Positions 17,447 through 27,854 of a stretch of DNA of 64,000 nucleotides are shown one piece after another. The notes beneath the pieces were generated by a model that was given only the letters and a program-made list of their open reading frames with translations, ran no database searches and was not told the DNA's origin. The translations under genes were made by a program, and so were the position numbers. The DNA is from Betaproteobacteria bacterium (GTDB lineage Bacteria > Pseudomonadota > Gammaproteobacteria > Burkholderiales > Ga0077523): positions 24,338-88,337 of the forward strand of contig JADJPK010000015.1 of NCBI GenBank assembly GCA_016713305.1. The letters are read 5' to 3'. The stretch's first letter is position 1; each line of letters opens with the position of its first letter.

Positions 17447-18289
17447 CTACCGGTCGCGGTTGAGGCAGCGTTCGCTGTCGCCGAATTGAATGTTGAACCG
17501 GTCGGTCACCTTGCTGCCGACGGTGGCGCCCAACCCTGTCTTGAATTCCTCCGAAGGCGTGGTGACGAGCTCGAACGGCGCGAGCGAATAGCTGTAGTCC
17601 TCGAGCTCGTCTTCACCCATGCGGCCGATGTCCTCGTGCGCAATGTCGTATCCCCACTTCCACCCTGCCAGGCCGGCCACTTCGTAACGATCATCACTCA
17701 CCGAGTGTTCGTCGGGACCGGCATGGGCGTCGATCACGCATATGAGCCAGGTTTCGAATTTCATGGACACCCTGCCGTAGCGCCTGGCCGTTGCGAGGAA
17801 CGCACGCGGCTGGTCGACGAACACGGGGAAGTCCCCTTCATCGAACCAGGGTAGCGCATCGAACGTGTGGTCCGTCTCCTGGAACTCGCCCTTTGCATTC
17901 GATTCCATCTGCCTTGCGCCAAAGGGCGGCGGATCGACGTACTGAACGGGTAGCGGGACACCGGGATCCTTCAGCCAGCGGAAGTCGTCGGCCTTGAACT
18001 CTGTGAGTACCTGGAGGTAGTGGAACTCCACGGCCGGGCCGATCGCCGAGCGGAACCAGCCCCGGATCCGCGCGCCATTGCGCTCGTAGCGTGGCAGGAC
18101 ATCTCCGTCGCGGAACCTCTGGTAGCGCGAGATCACCATCAGCCCGCAGTCCCGGGTTCCGCATTTCACCTGGACAAATTGCGGGAACGTGTCCTTCGCA
18201 AGGGCAACACCGGCATGTCCGGATGCGAACAGGACGCACGCTGTCAGCGTGACCGCCACCGATCGGGCCTGTCGAGAATGGCTTGTCAT
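17447..18289 (-). CDS. Hypothetical secreted protein
   Basis: A 280-residue protein with an N-terminal signal peptide (VTLTACVLFASGHAGVALA). The mature part has a Cys pair (VKCGTRDCGLMVIS), aromatic-rich strands (WKWGYDIAHEDIGRM) and ends in DSERCLNRDR. The start MTSHSRQARS is chosen because it gives a normal signal peptide; a longer version upstream has no clear benefit. No family is recognised. It is the last gene before the convergent tail-collar gene. Confidence 0.7.
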   Translation of the reverse strand: MTSHSRQARSVAVTLTACVLFASGHAGVALAKDTFPQFVQVKCGTRDCGLMVISRYQRFRDGDVLPRYERNGARIRGWFRSAIGPAVEFHYLQVLTEFKADDFRWLKDPGVPLPVQYVDPPPFGARQMESNAKGEFQETDHTFDALPWFDEGDFPVFVDQPRAFLATARRYGRVSMKFETWLICVIDAHAGPDEHSVSDDRYEVAGLAGWKWGYDIAHEDIGRMGEDELEDYSYSLAPFELVTTPSEEFKTGLGATVGSKVTDRFNIQFGDSERCLNRDR

Positions 18290-18406
18290 GTTTGCTGGGA
18301 ATGGCTGCTGGTCGTCTGGCGGGCTGGCGCTCCTGTCCCGGATGAGACCGGCAAGCGTCGATCCGGAGGCGATTATCCACCGGTGAACCACCGCAGCAGA
18401 TCGGAT

Positions 18407-19876
<1,470 letters not shown>

Positions 19877-19886
19877 GCGGTACGGA

Positions 19887-21026
19887 TCAGGCGTGCGCCC
19901 CTATGGCGATGCCCGTGAAGGTCTGATTGACGTGCATCGAATTGAATTGCTCGCCGTAGGTGGCGAATCCGATCACGTTGTTGTCCACGAAGATCCTGCC
20001 GATCTCGTCCTTGATGCCTTCCCGCTCGGATTCGAGCCGGCGGAGGATGCAGTCGCAGCCGATGACCAGTTGTGGCGGACCGATCTCCTCACGCACGTTG
20101 TCGAAGGCTTCGCGCAGGTTCTCCACCATGTCCACGCCCGTTGCGATGGTCAGGACGATTCCCTCGTCGATCGCGCAGAAGAACGTGAGGCTCTCATCCG
20201 GATTGACCTTGGCGATGGACCGCACGAAGTACTGACCGCCGATGCGCACCACGACCGGATGCGTGGCGAAGATGAGCGGGCTGAGGTCGGTGACCTGAAG
20301 CCCCACGAGGCGAGCGAACTCCCGGGCAGCGGGCTTGCCGTTGATCTCGAACACGATGCGATGCGCCGGGTCCGCACGCGTCACGACCATCCGCTTGCTG
20401 GAGTGCACGAAGTGCTGGGTGCGGAAGGTGGTGAACGGCAGCGAGGTCCGGACCAGCGTGAGCAAGGCCACCTGGTCGTGGAAACGCCCGCCGTGATAGA
20501 GCCTCGTCGAGCCGAAGCGCGTGTCGTCCGCCGCCGAGCCGCCGATCAGGTCGATGCCGTGCAGTTGCTGGTGAAGGCAGCTCACGACCATCTCCTCCTG
20601 CATGGACAATCCGTCGATCAGCAGGAACGCGAAGCTGTTCTGGGGCCCGATGGGTGTCTCGCCCTTGGTGGAAAGCCGGGCGACGATGTCTTCCACGCTC
20701 TTCGTCGAAGCGCGGGTGTCGAACGGATGGACCGAAAAGATCTGCGTTTCCGCGTCCAGTTCGTCGCCGGCGAGGCTGAACCCGGTGATCGTACCGGCGA
20801 GATATCCCTGTGGAGTGATCTCGCCCGCGGTGGTGCAACCGATGAGGTTGATGTCTCCAAAGCGTTGCCGCAGCTCGGCCGAAAGACTCTCGAGGTCCAG
20901 ATCGTGGGCGCAATAGAACACCGCCAGCTTGATACCGGGTTGCTCGAGCGCAGCGTGCAGTTCACGGGCAGCGACGGCGGGATCCCGCGACTGCGAGACA
21001 CCCTTCCGGAGCGAAAAGGAATTCAT
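19887..21026 (-). CDS. FIST N/C domain protein, NosP-like sensor
   Basis: A 379-residue cytoplasmic protein with FIST_N and FIST_C domains. The family start is MNSFSLRKGVSQSRDPAVAA, then INLIGCTTAGEITPQGYLAG, HGIDLIGGSAADDTRFGSTR and the C-terminal VIGCDCILRRLESERE with VIGFATYGEQFNSMHVNQTF. Start 21026 is preferred on family grounds; 21086 is an alternative, and neither has a strong ribosome-binding site. The gene precedes a soluble hybrid kinase with only ten bases between, the same layout as nosP-nahK in Pseudomonas. NosP proteins bind haem and nitric oxide and inhibit the partner kinase, influencing biofilm dispersal. The NO role here is inference. Confidence 0.88.
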   Translation of the reverse strand: MNSFSLRKGVSQSRDPAVAARELHAALEQPGIKLAVFYCAHDLDLESLSAELRQRFGDINLIGCTTAGEITPQGYLAGTITGFSLAGDELDAETQIFSVHPFDTRASTKSVEDIVARLSTKGETPIGPQNSFAFLLIDGLSMQEEMVVSCLHQQLHGIDLIGGSAADDTRFGSTRLYHGGRFHDQVALLTLVRTSLPFTTFRTQHFVHSSKRMVVTRADPAHRIVFEINGKPAAREFARLVGLQVTDLSPLIFATHPVVVRIGGQYFVRSIAKVNPDESLTFFCAIDEGIVLTIATGVDMVENLREAFDNVREEIGPPQLVIGCDCILRRLESEREGIKDEIGRIFVDNNVIGFATYGEQFNSMHVNQTFTGIAIGAHA

Positions 21027-21258
21027 GGTCGGACTCGGCTCTGAGTGGGACGGGGTTTTGGGGCCCTTCAGGAAAGGCGTATCCATGGCGAGTTAACGGC
21101 GGTGACGGAGCACGCTTGAGGGTGTGCGCAGCGGGCCCGGCCGCTCTTTCCGCACGACTCCGAAAGGGCTCTCCGCCCGCCCGGGCGCCGCAGGAAGCCG
21201 TAGGTTCCTGACGGAGAAGGGAGCCGATGGCCCCCGGGACAATGCCAGAGGTGCGGGA

Positions 21259-22818
21259 TCAGGCCCGCACGGCGTCGGCCCAGACCACGCCGATCTCCGT
21301 GACCCCGGTGGATGCGTCACCCGTGTGCATGACCACGCTCGGACACGCGAACTTCATGGGCATGGTGATCCGGTGCTGACGGACGTATTCGAACTTCGCG
21401 CCCAGCGCATCGTGGACCGCCGGCTCCAGGGCGCTGTCCCCGATGACCAGAGGGCCTTCGCTGGCATCGATGCGGGGGCGGTGCATGGCGGTCTCCGGGT
21501 CATCACCGAAGTCCACCATGAACGACAACAATTGGGCAACGGCGGGGAGGATCCGCCGGCCGCCGGAAGCGCCGATCGCGAAGCGTCTGATACCGTGTTC
21601 GGCAATGATCGGACAGTAATTCGTGAGACAGCGCTTTCCCGCACCCAGGGAGTTGGGGCGGCCGGGCTCGGGATCGAACCACATGATGCCGTTGTTCATC
21701 AACACCCCGGTGTCGCGCAAGCTCACCCGGGATCCGAAGATGGACAGCAGCGTCTGCGTCACCGATGCGATGTTTCCGTGGCGATCCGCGATGCAGAAGT
21801 GCGTGGTGCAGTCGGGCGCGCGTGCGCCATCCACGTCGCCCATGCGGGTGAGGCGGAACTCGTACGCTTCCTGGAGGGCCTTGGCGTAAGCCTCGTACGT
21901 CTCCGGCCCGGGCGCAGCGCCGGGTTGCATCCGGTTGCCAAGCAGCTTGAGCGTGTGGGCGAGCGTCGGGCCTGCGGTGAGTTCGGGTGTCGCCGCGATC
22001 CTCGCGCCCCGGTAGTCGATCATCCTTGGCTCGGATTCCCGGGCGCGGTAGCCGCGCAGATCGTCGACCGAAAGCTTGCCGCCGAGGCTCCGGATCTCTC
22101 CGACAATCCGGGCTGCCAGCTGCCCTTCGTAGAAGTCGCGCGGCCCCGCGCCGGCAAGGTGACGCAGCGTATCGGCGAGCGTCTTCTGGGGCAGGCGGAC
22201 TTCTCCACGCGCCGACCAGGTGGGTACGGGCGGCAGACCGTTGACGAGGTACAGCTCCCGCGCAGCGGGATAGCGCTGAAGGTCCGCTGCAGCCGAGGCG
22301 ATGTTCTGGGTCGTCATCCAGTCGACGAGCAGGCCTTCGTCGGCAAGCTGGATGGCCGGGGCGACGAGTTCGCCCCAAGGCAGGGTGGCGTAGCGTTCGT
22401 GCGCCAGGCGCATGCCGTCGACCACGCCCGGTACGGCGATGGAGTACGGACCGTGGATGTTCCGGTCGTCCCGCACGCGGGCCCAGGGAAACAGATCGGA
22501 GGCGACACCTTCGCCGGTTACCGGATAGTCCGCGACGTCGAGGGAAGCCGGGGCGCGCATGCCGAAATCGATGACGCTGTAGCGCTTTTCCGCCGCGCGG
22601 TAGAGGACCATGGCACCGCCGCCGCCGATGCCGCTCATCCAGGGTTCCAGCACCCCCAGCGCGAAGGACGTGGCGATGGCGGCATCGACCGCGTCCCCAC
22701 CCTGCGCCAACACCCGCGCACCCACCTCTGCCGCTCGACGATGTTGCGCGGCGACCACGCCGTTCTGCCCCGTGACCGCGGGCTTGGAAACGCGCAGCGA
22801 AGCGCTAAAGTTGTCCAT
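21259..22818 (-). CDS. Gamma-glutamyltransferase family protein
   Basis: A 519-residue Ntn-hydrolase of the GGT family. ATG 22818 follows GGAGGAGAT. The N-terminal half has GGDAVDAAIATSFALGVLEP and SGIGGGGAMVLY. The autoprocessing site is DCTTHFCIADRHGNIASVTQ, with the predicted nucleophile Thr338 starting the small subunit. After it come SIFGSRV, GIMWFDPEPGRPNSLGAGKR and GASGGRRILPAV. There is no signal peptide, unlike periplasmic GGT, so it may act in the cytoplasm on a gamma-glutamyl or acyl substrate other than glutathione. It appears to be a single-gene unit. Confidence 0.9.
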   Translation of the reverse strand: MDNFSASLRVSKPAVTGQNGVVAAQHRRAAEVGARVLAQGGDAVDAAIATSFALGVLEPWMSGIGGGGAMVLYRAAEKRYSVIDFGMRAPASLDVADYPVTGEGVASDLFPWARVRDDRNIHGPYSIAVPGVVDGMRLAHERYATLPWGELVAPAIQLADEGLLVDWMTTQNIASAAADLQRYPAARELYLVNGLPPVPTWSARGEVRLPQKTLADTLRHLAGAGPRDFYEGQLAARIVGEIRSLGGKLSVDDLRGYRARESEPRMIDYRGARIAATPELTAGPTLAHTLKLLGNRMQPGAAPGPETYEAYAKALQEAYEFRLTRMGDVDGARAPDCTTHFCIADRHGNIASVTQTLLSIFGSRVSLRDTGVLMNNGIMWFDPEPGRPNSLGAGKRCLTNYCPIIAEHGIRRFAIGASGGRRILPAVAQLLSFMVDFGDDPETAMHRPRIDASEGPLVIGDSALEPAVHDALGAKFEYVRQHRITMPMKFACPSVVMHTGDASTGVTEIGVVWADAVRA

Positions 22819-22910
22819 GACGATCTCCTCCCGTGAACCGGAAGAATGGCACATCCCGAGACCACGGCCGAACGGATCGGCCGCGGGAGGAGATCGCTGG
22901 CAGTGACCTC

Positions 22911-23579
22911 TTACGCCGACGCGGACTTCCGTCGCCCGACGACGCTGCCAAGGAGCAGGACACCTGCGACGAGAAGCGCATTCGTCGCAGGTTCCGGAAC
23001 TGCCGCTACGCTCATGTGTCCGGTGGACTCGAACGTGATCCGGTAGTCGCCGTGATCGCCACCGTTACGGATGGAGTCGCCAGCGTTGAGTCGCGCGATC
23101 CCTTCGTCGATCGTCGTGCGATAGTCGCCAACGATGTACAAGTATCGGCCAGGCAGGAGGTCGACGGAAAAGATCGGATCCCGGGTGTGAATCGAACCGT
23201 CTCCGCTGCCGAGGGTCGCGGAGCACACGCCGTTGCTGTTGCCCACGTCGTCGCACCGAAGGAGATAATCACCGGCATCCAGCACGCCGTCGATCCGATA
23301 GAGACTCGTGTCAGGATCGAGAAAGGTGATCTCGCCATCGCCATTGAGATCCTGGCCGTTGGCGGGGGTGTTGTCGGTGCTCTCGTACGCGAGGACATCG
23401 ACGGTGAGGGTCCCTGCCTGTTCCATCTCGATTTCCCACCAGTCGACGCTGGTGCCGGCGGCGTTGGCGAATATGGTGCCGTTGACGACCACGGTCGTCT
23501 CGTGCGCGATGGCGTGGGTGGAAGTGGCCAGCACGGCGGCGAACAGCGCGGTCCGGACGAACCGATGCAGCGGTCTCAT
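22911..23579 (-). CDS. PEP-CTERM protein, DVUA0089-like, with Ca-binding-type loop
   Basis: A 222-residue exported protein. The signal peptide (RTALFAAVLATSTHAIA) is followed by a beta-sandwich-like domain. GTLTVDVLAYES and the later SLYRIDGVLDAGDYLLRCDD match the DVUA0089-type repeat of PEP-CTERM proteins. Between them DLNGDGEITFLDPDTS looks like an EF-hand/dockerin-type calcium loop. The sorting tail is VPEPATNALLVAGVLLLG followed by GRRKSASA. ATG 23579 has GGGAGA before it. Probably displayed on the surface by an exosortase; ligand unknown. Confidence 0.85.
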   Translation of the reverse strand: MRPLHRFVRTALFAAVLATSTHAIAHETTVVVNGTIFANAAGTSVDWWEIEMEQAGTLTVDVLAYESTDNTPANGQDLNGDGEITFLDPDTSLYRIDGVLDAGDYLLRCDDVGNSNGVCSATLGSGDGSIHTRDPIFSVDLLPGRYLYIVGDYRTTIDEGIARLNAGDSIRNGGDHGDYRITFESTGHMSVAAVPEPATNALLVAGVLLLGSVVGRRKSASA

Positions 23580-23766
23580 GACAAGTCTCCCTGGGCAGTC
23601 TGTGAGAAGGTTTGCGTCCGACTGGCGAAATCTTGGAATCGCGATGTCAACCATGCAGGTATCGATGCTCGCTCTGGCCAGAACGCAGCCGTCGAGTCTA
23701 TGCGCACGCCCCATGCAACTCCATGCGACATGGGGTCGCACTGAGCGTGGGAGCGAAGTCGCGACG

Positions 23767-23792
23767 TCGGGGTCAGGTCTTGCCTTTTGCCT
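23767..23792 (+). repeat. Single arm of the REP-like element
   Basis: TCGGGGTCAGGTCTTGCCTT plus TTGCCT, identical to the left arm at 17345. No matching inverted arm is found nearby. It lies between the PEP-CTERM gene start (23579) and the convergent end of the membrane protein at 23883. Confidence 0.85.
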
Positions 23793-23882
23793 CCCCTATC
23801 CATCTTGACCGGCGAAGGAGCAACCGAGCCATCGCATCTGTTCAGCCTCTTGCCGGGGGATTTGTCGGGCAATGCCCGGATG

Positions 23883-24674
23883 TCAGTCCACTGCACCACG
23901 CCGCGTACTGTCGGACCGTGCCTTGGGCATCAGCAATAGACGCCGTGTGAGCAGTTGCGTACCGACTCCAGCGGCGATGGCGGCGACGAAGGCCAAGGCG
24001 ATGGGCGCACGATCCAGAAAGACTGTCAGGGCCAGGCAGAATGACGCCAACGCATACATTCCCGTGGCCATCCCCCGCAGCAACAGGCCGGAGTACTCCG
24101 GGCCATCTCGCATATGGGTAGAAACTGCCAGCACCGTGCTGATGAGAGGGAAGACAGCGATCAGGCCTGTCCAGCCGCTGCCAAGATGCCCCGCACCCCA
24201 CGCCACGACCCACGTCAGCATCGCGCCCCCGACCATTCGCGCCACGAGATTTCCGATTCCCAGGGGCCGGATGCCGAGAGGTGGCCGGCTGTCCGGGAAC
24301 AGCCTAGGTCCCACGCCGAGCGTCAGCGCGGCCGCCACCCACCCCAACTGCGGAGAGGGAAGGAGCGAGAGCAGCCAGACGACAAGGGTCCACACCGACA
24401 GTCCGATGGTCAGCGCGTTCGGCCAGTTCAGGTGGCGGCTGGACCACGCGTAGGCGGCCCCGAACAGTATCGCCGCGCATACGGCAGACGTGGAAGCGGC
24501 CGCGGCGGCCGCAGTGAATTCAGGTCCCCGCTCCAGGGCAAGAACAAACAGGATGGGCCCGGTAACCATCGGCATGCCGGCGATCCATCCGCCGATGGCA
24601 GGCCCGAAGCGGCGTTCCACCAGGGAAACGGACAGCAGAAAGGCAGGGACGAGCAGCAGCTTCAGGACGAGCAT
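23883..24674 (-). CDS. Multi-spanning membrane protein of unknown function
   Basis: A 263-residue inner-membrane protein with about eight hydrophobic segments, starting directly with a membrane helix (MLVLKLLLVPAFLLSVSLVE). Loops are short; GPAIGGWIAGMPMVTGPILF is a Gly/Pro-rich segment that may face a substrate path, and the C-terminus is basic (RRLLLMPKARSDSTRRG). It could be a permease or a structural membrane protein. No family was recognised. Neighbours on both sides read in other directions or belong to unrelated units. Confidence 0.7.
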   Translation of the reverse strand: MLVLKLLLVPAFLLSVSLVERRFGPAIGGWIAGMPMVTGPILFVLALERGPEFTAAAAAASTSAVCAAILFGAAYAWSSRHLNWPNALTIGLSVWTLVVWLLSLLPSPQLGWVAAALTLGVGPRLFPDSRPPLGIRPLGIGNLVARMVGGAMLTWVVAWGAGHLGSGWTGLIAVFPLISTVLAVSTHMRDGPEYSGLLLRGMATGMYALASFCLALTVFLDRAPIALAFVAAIAAGVGTQLLTRRLLLMPKARSDSTRRGAVD

Positions 24675-25034
24675 TGAGCGGAAGACGATGGGGTGGGATA
24701 TACCGCGATCAGGGCCCGGACTGTATCGGATTCGGACGGAAGGTGTGTTGGAACGATCCTAGGGGGAGGCCGAACGGGAATGTCCTCAAGGAGAGGTTCG
24801 GCAGGAGCGTGGTACCACTCGCGAGCTCAAGCCCCGGACGAGGCGGAATGCGGATTGCCGCCCACGACCCGCTTGTGCCGGTCGTGCCCGGTGGATTGCG
24901 CTCCGCCCGTGAACAGCCCCCAGCGTCCGATGTCGCACGGCGGGCGTATCCTGCGCGGAGATCTCGTGTCGGGCTCGATCGCGCCTCGTCTCGTGGCCCC
25001 GTCGTCCGCCAATGTCAAACTTGCGAGGATTCCC
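24675..25034. other. Gap with no gene seen
   Basis: The frame of the following gene is open through most of this stretch, but its translation is not protein-like and has no ribosome-binding site before 25035. It probably holds divergent promoters. Confidence 0.5.
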
Positions 25035-26279
25035 ATGCTCACCACGTCCGCCACACGCTTCCGCTCTTGCGTCGATACGCGCCACAGGAACCTTGTTCTG
25101 ATCAGTTCGGCCCTGGCTTTGTCCACCGTTCTGGTCAGCGGCACGCTCCAGGCTGCCGAATACATCGCTTCGGTCTTCGCATCCGAGCTTCACAATCCGC
25201 GCGGACTGGCATTCTCCAGCGATGGCGCGCTGTACATCGCGGAGGCGGGCATCCCCGGAGGTCCTGGCCCGTCGACGCCCATCCGCGGGATCGAGAATGT
25301 CTACACGGAGTCGGGATCGGTCACCCGCGTCAGCGGAGGAGTTCAGACCCGCGTGACAATCGGACTGCCGTCCCTGTACTCCACGGAGACGGGAGAGACA
25401 TCCGGCCCGAACGACGTCACCTTCGATGCGAACGGCAATCTCCACGTCACCATCGGCGCCGGGGTCGACCCTGCGGTGAGGAGCACCGACCTCGCACCGA
25501 ACGGAATCGGGCTGGGGACCATCCGGTTCTCTGGCGGCACCTACGACGTGGCGAATCACGAAGCGCTCAACAATCCGGCCGGCGGTCCGGTCGACAGCAA
25601 TCCATGGCGAACCGTTGCGCACGCCGGCGGTCTTCTCGTCACGGATGCCGGTGCCAACGCACTGTTGAACGTTGCTCCCGATGGGACTGTTTCCACGATC
25701 ACGACTTTCCCGGGGCGCGACACCGGGGGAGGTTTCCCTTCCGATGCCGTCCCCACTGGTCTGGCGGTCGGCCCGGACGGAAACTTCTACGTGGGCCAGC
25801 TCACCGGCTTTCCCTTCGTGCCAGGCTCCGCACAGATCTTCGCCGTGCAGCCGGACGGCACGACCACGGTGGCGGCCACCGGCTTCACGCACATCAGCGC
25901 GCTGGCCTTCGGCGGCGACGGCAGTCTGTTCGTCCTCGAGTACGACTCCAATGGCCTGTTCGTGCCGGGAGATTCTGGCGCGCTCATCCGCATCGACCCG
26001 AACGGCCAGCGGGAAACCATCTTCAGCGACGGATTGGTGAACCCCACCGGACTCGCCGTTGGACCGGATGGGGCTCTGTACGTGTCGAGCGTCGGCAACT
26101 CAGGGAGCCAAGGCAAAGTACTGCGGATCGCACCAGTGCCCGAACCGGAAACATACGCGTTGGTGCTTGGTGGCTTGACACTCGTCGGATTGGCTGCAGG
26201 CAGAAAGAAGCGGCAGCGTTCCTCACACGCACATCCGCAACCAACCCCTGCGCGGCGAGGTTCGTTTCATCGTGCTTGA
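25035..26279 (+). CDS. ScyD/ScyE-like beta-propeller protein with PEP-CTERM tail
   Basis: A 414-residue exported protein. ATG 25035 follows GAGGATT and starts a signal peptide (NLVLISSALALSTVLVSG). The body is an NHL/SMP30-like propeller with repeated blades: NPRGLAFSSDGALYIAEAG, GPNDVTFDANGNLHVTIGAG, VPTGLAVGPDGNFYVGQLTG and NPTGLAVGPDGALYVSSVGN. This resembles ScyD/ScyE-type proteins. The tail is PVPEPETYALVLGGLTLVG then GRKKRQRSS plus an unusual extra 15 residues. The 3' end overlaps the convergent P450 gene by 13 bases. Likely surface-displayed. Confidence 0.88.
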   Translation: MLTTSATRFRSCVDTRHRNLVLISSALALSTVLVSGTLQAAEYIASVFASELHNPRGLAFSSDGALYIAEAGIPGGPGPSTPIRGIENVYTESGSVTRVSGGVQTRVTIGLPSLYSTETGETSGPNDVTFDANGNLHVTIGAGVDPAVRSTDLAPNGIGLGTIRFSGGTYDVANHEALNNPAGGPVDSNPWRTVAHAGGLLVTDAGANALLNVAPDGTVSTITTFPGRDTGGGFPSDAVPTGLAVGPDGNFYVGQLTGFPFVPGSAQIFAVQPDGTTTVAATGFTHISALAFGGDGSLFVLEYDSNGLFVPGDSGALIRIDPNGQRETIFSDGLVNPTGLAVGPDGALYVSSVGNSGSQGKVLRIAPVPEPETYALVLGGLTLVGLAAGRKKRQRSSHAHPQPTPARRGSFHRA

Positions 26280-27751
26280 GAGAAGTGCTGGTGGGCGCTG
26301 TCCGTTGCAAGTACGCCAGGGGGCAAAAGGCAAGATCTGACCCCGATTTTCAGAGGGTGTCGCGGGCGCAGCGAGATCGCGAGAACCGGATCGGGTGGCA
26401 AGGTGCCAGCAGGCACCGAGAACTCGAATCTCTGAAGTAGTTGCGTGGTGATGACCAGCATTTCTGTCATCGCCAGATGCTGCCCCAGACATACGCGCGG
26501 CCCGGCACCGAAAGGCATCCAGGCGCCGCGGGGTATCTCCGGCGCTTCGGGGCCGAATCGTTCGGGACGGAACGAGTGCGGTTCCGGAAACCAGCGCGGA
26601 TCATGGTGCATGAGCTGCACGGGCAGCACCACCATCGTCTTCGCGGGGAGGTGCCAGGGACCCAACTGGATAGGTCGCACCAGGCGGCGCGTGATCAGCA
26701 CGGGGGCGGCGGGGTAGAGTCTCAGCGTTTCCTCCACCGTCTGCCGGACATAGCGGAGCGAGCCCAGGTCGGACGGCTCGGGCGCCCTGTCCTGCAGCAC
26801 GGTCTCAACTTCGTCGCGCGCGGCCTTCTGCACCGCTGGATTGGCCGCCATGCACCACGCCCACCAGGTCAATGTCGCGGCCGTGGTCTCGTGGCCCGCC
26901 ACGAATATCGTCAGGCATTCGCTGTGCACGGCGGACAGCGGCCATGCTTCGGGGTCGTTCCTGTGCAAATGCAGCAGCCGTGTCAGCAGATCCTCGGGCC
27001 ACGAGTCCTCGGCTTGCACCAGACGTTCCGCGATGTGACGGCGGATCAAAGCGTTCAGCATCGCAGCCGCACGGCGCTTCTTCCACTTCCACGGCATCCA
27101 GTCCGGCCAGCTGGCGGGCCAGTAGAACTCGGCGTTGGCGGCCTCGAGACACGTGTGGACCGCCCGCTCCGCGGTCCGAGCATCGCCACCCACTGCGCTG
27201 CTGAAAAGCAGACGCATGATCACGTCCATCGTGAGGGACGTGAGGGCGCTTTCGACGGGCCAGTTCCTGACAGCCGAAGCGTCGAGTGCTCCTTCGTCCA
27301 TCCAGCGGGCCAGTGTCGCCCCGGTGGTGGCCGCGATGGTCCGGACGAAGGCCTCAACAGCCTTGGCGGAGAAGCTCGGGTGGAGCGCATCGCGCTTCAA
27401 CTTCCATGGACTGCCTTCTGCCACGAACACGCTGTTTCCCAGCAGGTGCCGGAATACGCGCGTGCTGCGCTCCCACCGAATGTGCGCGTCGCGATGCTTC
27501 ACGAGGAATTCCCGCGCCAATTGGGGATCGCTCAGGACGATCTCGTGCTCGGGCCAGAACCGCAGGTGCACCACATCGCCGTAAGCCTGCTTCCATCTGG
27601 CCAGAACTCCCGGCAGATCTCGGGACATCTCGACGATGAGACTCCACCCGGTGATGCCGGACGGCGGTCCGGGTGGCCAGGCATGGGACGAGGCCACGTG
27701 CGGGTCCGGCACTTCGGACGGTTCGTGAGGCAATGGAGGCACGGCGTTCAT
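26267..27751 (-). CDS. Cytochrome P450
   Basis: A 494-residue soluble P450. The start MNAVPPLPHE follows AGGAGG. Hallmarks are the I-helix AGHETTAATLTWW (about 285-297), the ExxR motif ETLRLYP (341-347), PERFGPEAPEIPRGAWMPFG, and the haem-binding loop FGAGPRVCLGQHLA with the ligand Cys421. It looks like a class that oxidises fatty-acid or terpenoid-type substrates; the substrate cannot be given. The last part is odd: after the expected ISLRPRH end, the residues KIGVRSCLLPP are encoded by a single arm of the REP-like repeat, followed by about 16 residues before the stop. It is divergent from an AraC-type regulator 103 bp away. Confidence 0.92.
   Translation of the reverse strand: MNAVPPLPHEPSEVPDPHVASSHAWPPGPPSGITGWSLIVEMSRDLPGVLARWKQAYGDVVHLRFWPEHEIVLSDPQLAREFLVKHRDAHIRWERSTRVFRHLLGNSVFVAEGSPWKLKRDALHPSFSAKAVEAFVRTIAATTGATLARWMDEGALDASAVRNWPVESALTSLTMDVIMRLLFSSAVGGDARTAERAVHTCLEAANAEFYWPASWPDWMPWKWKKRRAAAMLNALIRRHIAERLVQAEDSWPEDLLTRLLHLHRNDPEAWPLSAVHSECLTIFVAGHETTAATLTWWAWCMAANPAVQKAARDEVETVLQDRAPEPSDLGSLRYVRQTVEETLRLYPAAPVLITRRLVRPIQLGPWHLPAKTMVVLPVQLMHHDPRWFPEPHSFRPERFGPEAPEIPRGAWMPFGAGPRVCLGQHLAMTEMLVITTQLLQRFEFSVPAGTLPPDPVLAISLRPRHPLKIGVRSCLLPPGVLATDSAHQHFSQAR
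26319..26346 (-). repeat. Single arm of the REP-like element inside the P450 3' end
   Basis: Inverted arm GGGGCAAAAGGCAAGATCTG plus ACCCCGA, with one change (GATCTG for GACCTG) relative to other copies. It lies inside the P450 coding sequence and encodes part of its C-terminus. Confidence 0.85.
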
Positions 27752-27854
27752 GGCGGGAAGTTTCCTCCTGGCGAGCCAGCCTGTCTTGAACAGGAACGAC
27801 ATCGGCCGCCGGGCCGTCGCCTCGACGACAGGGCCGTGTCTATACTTTCCGCCG

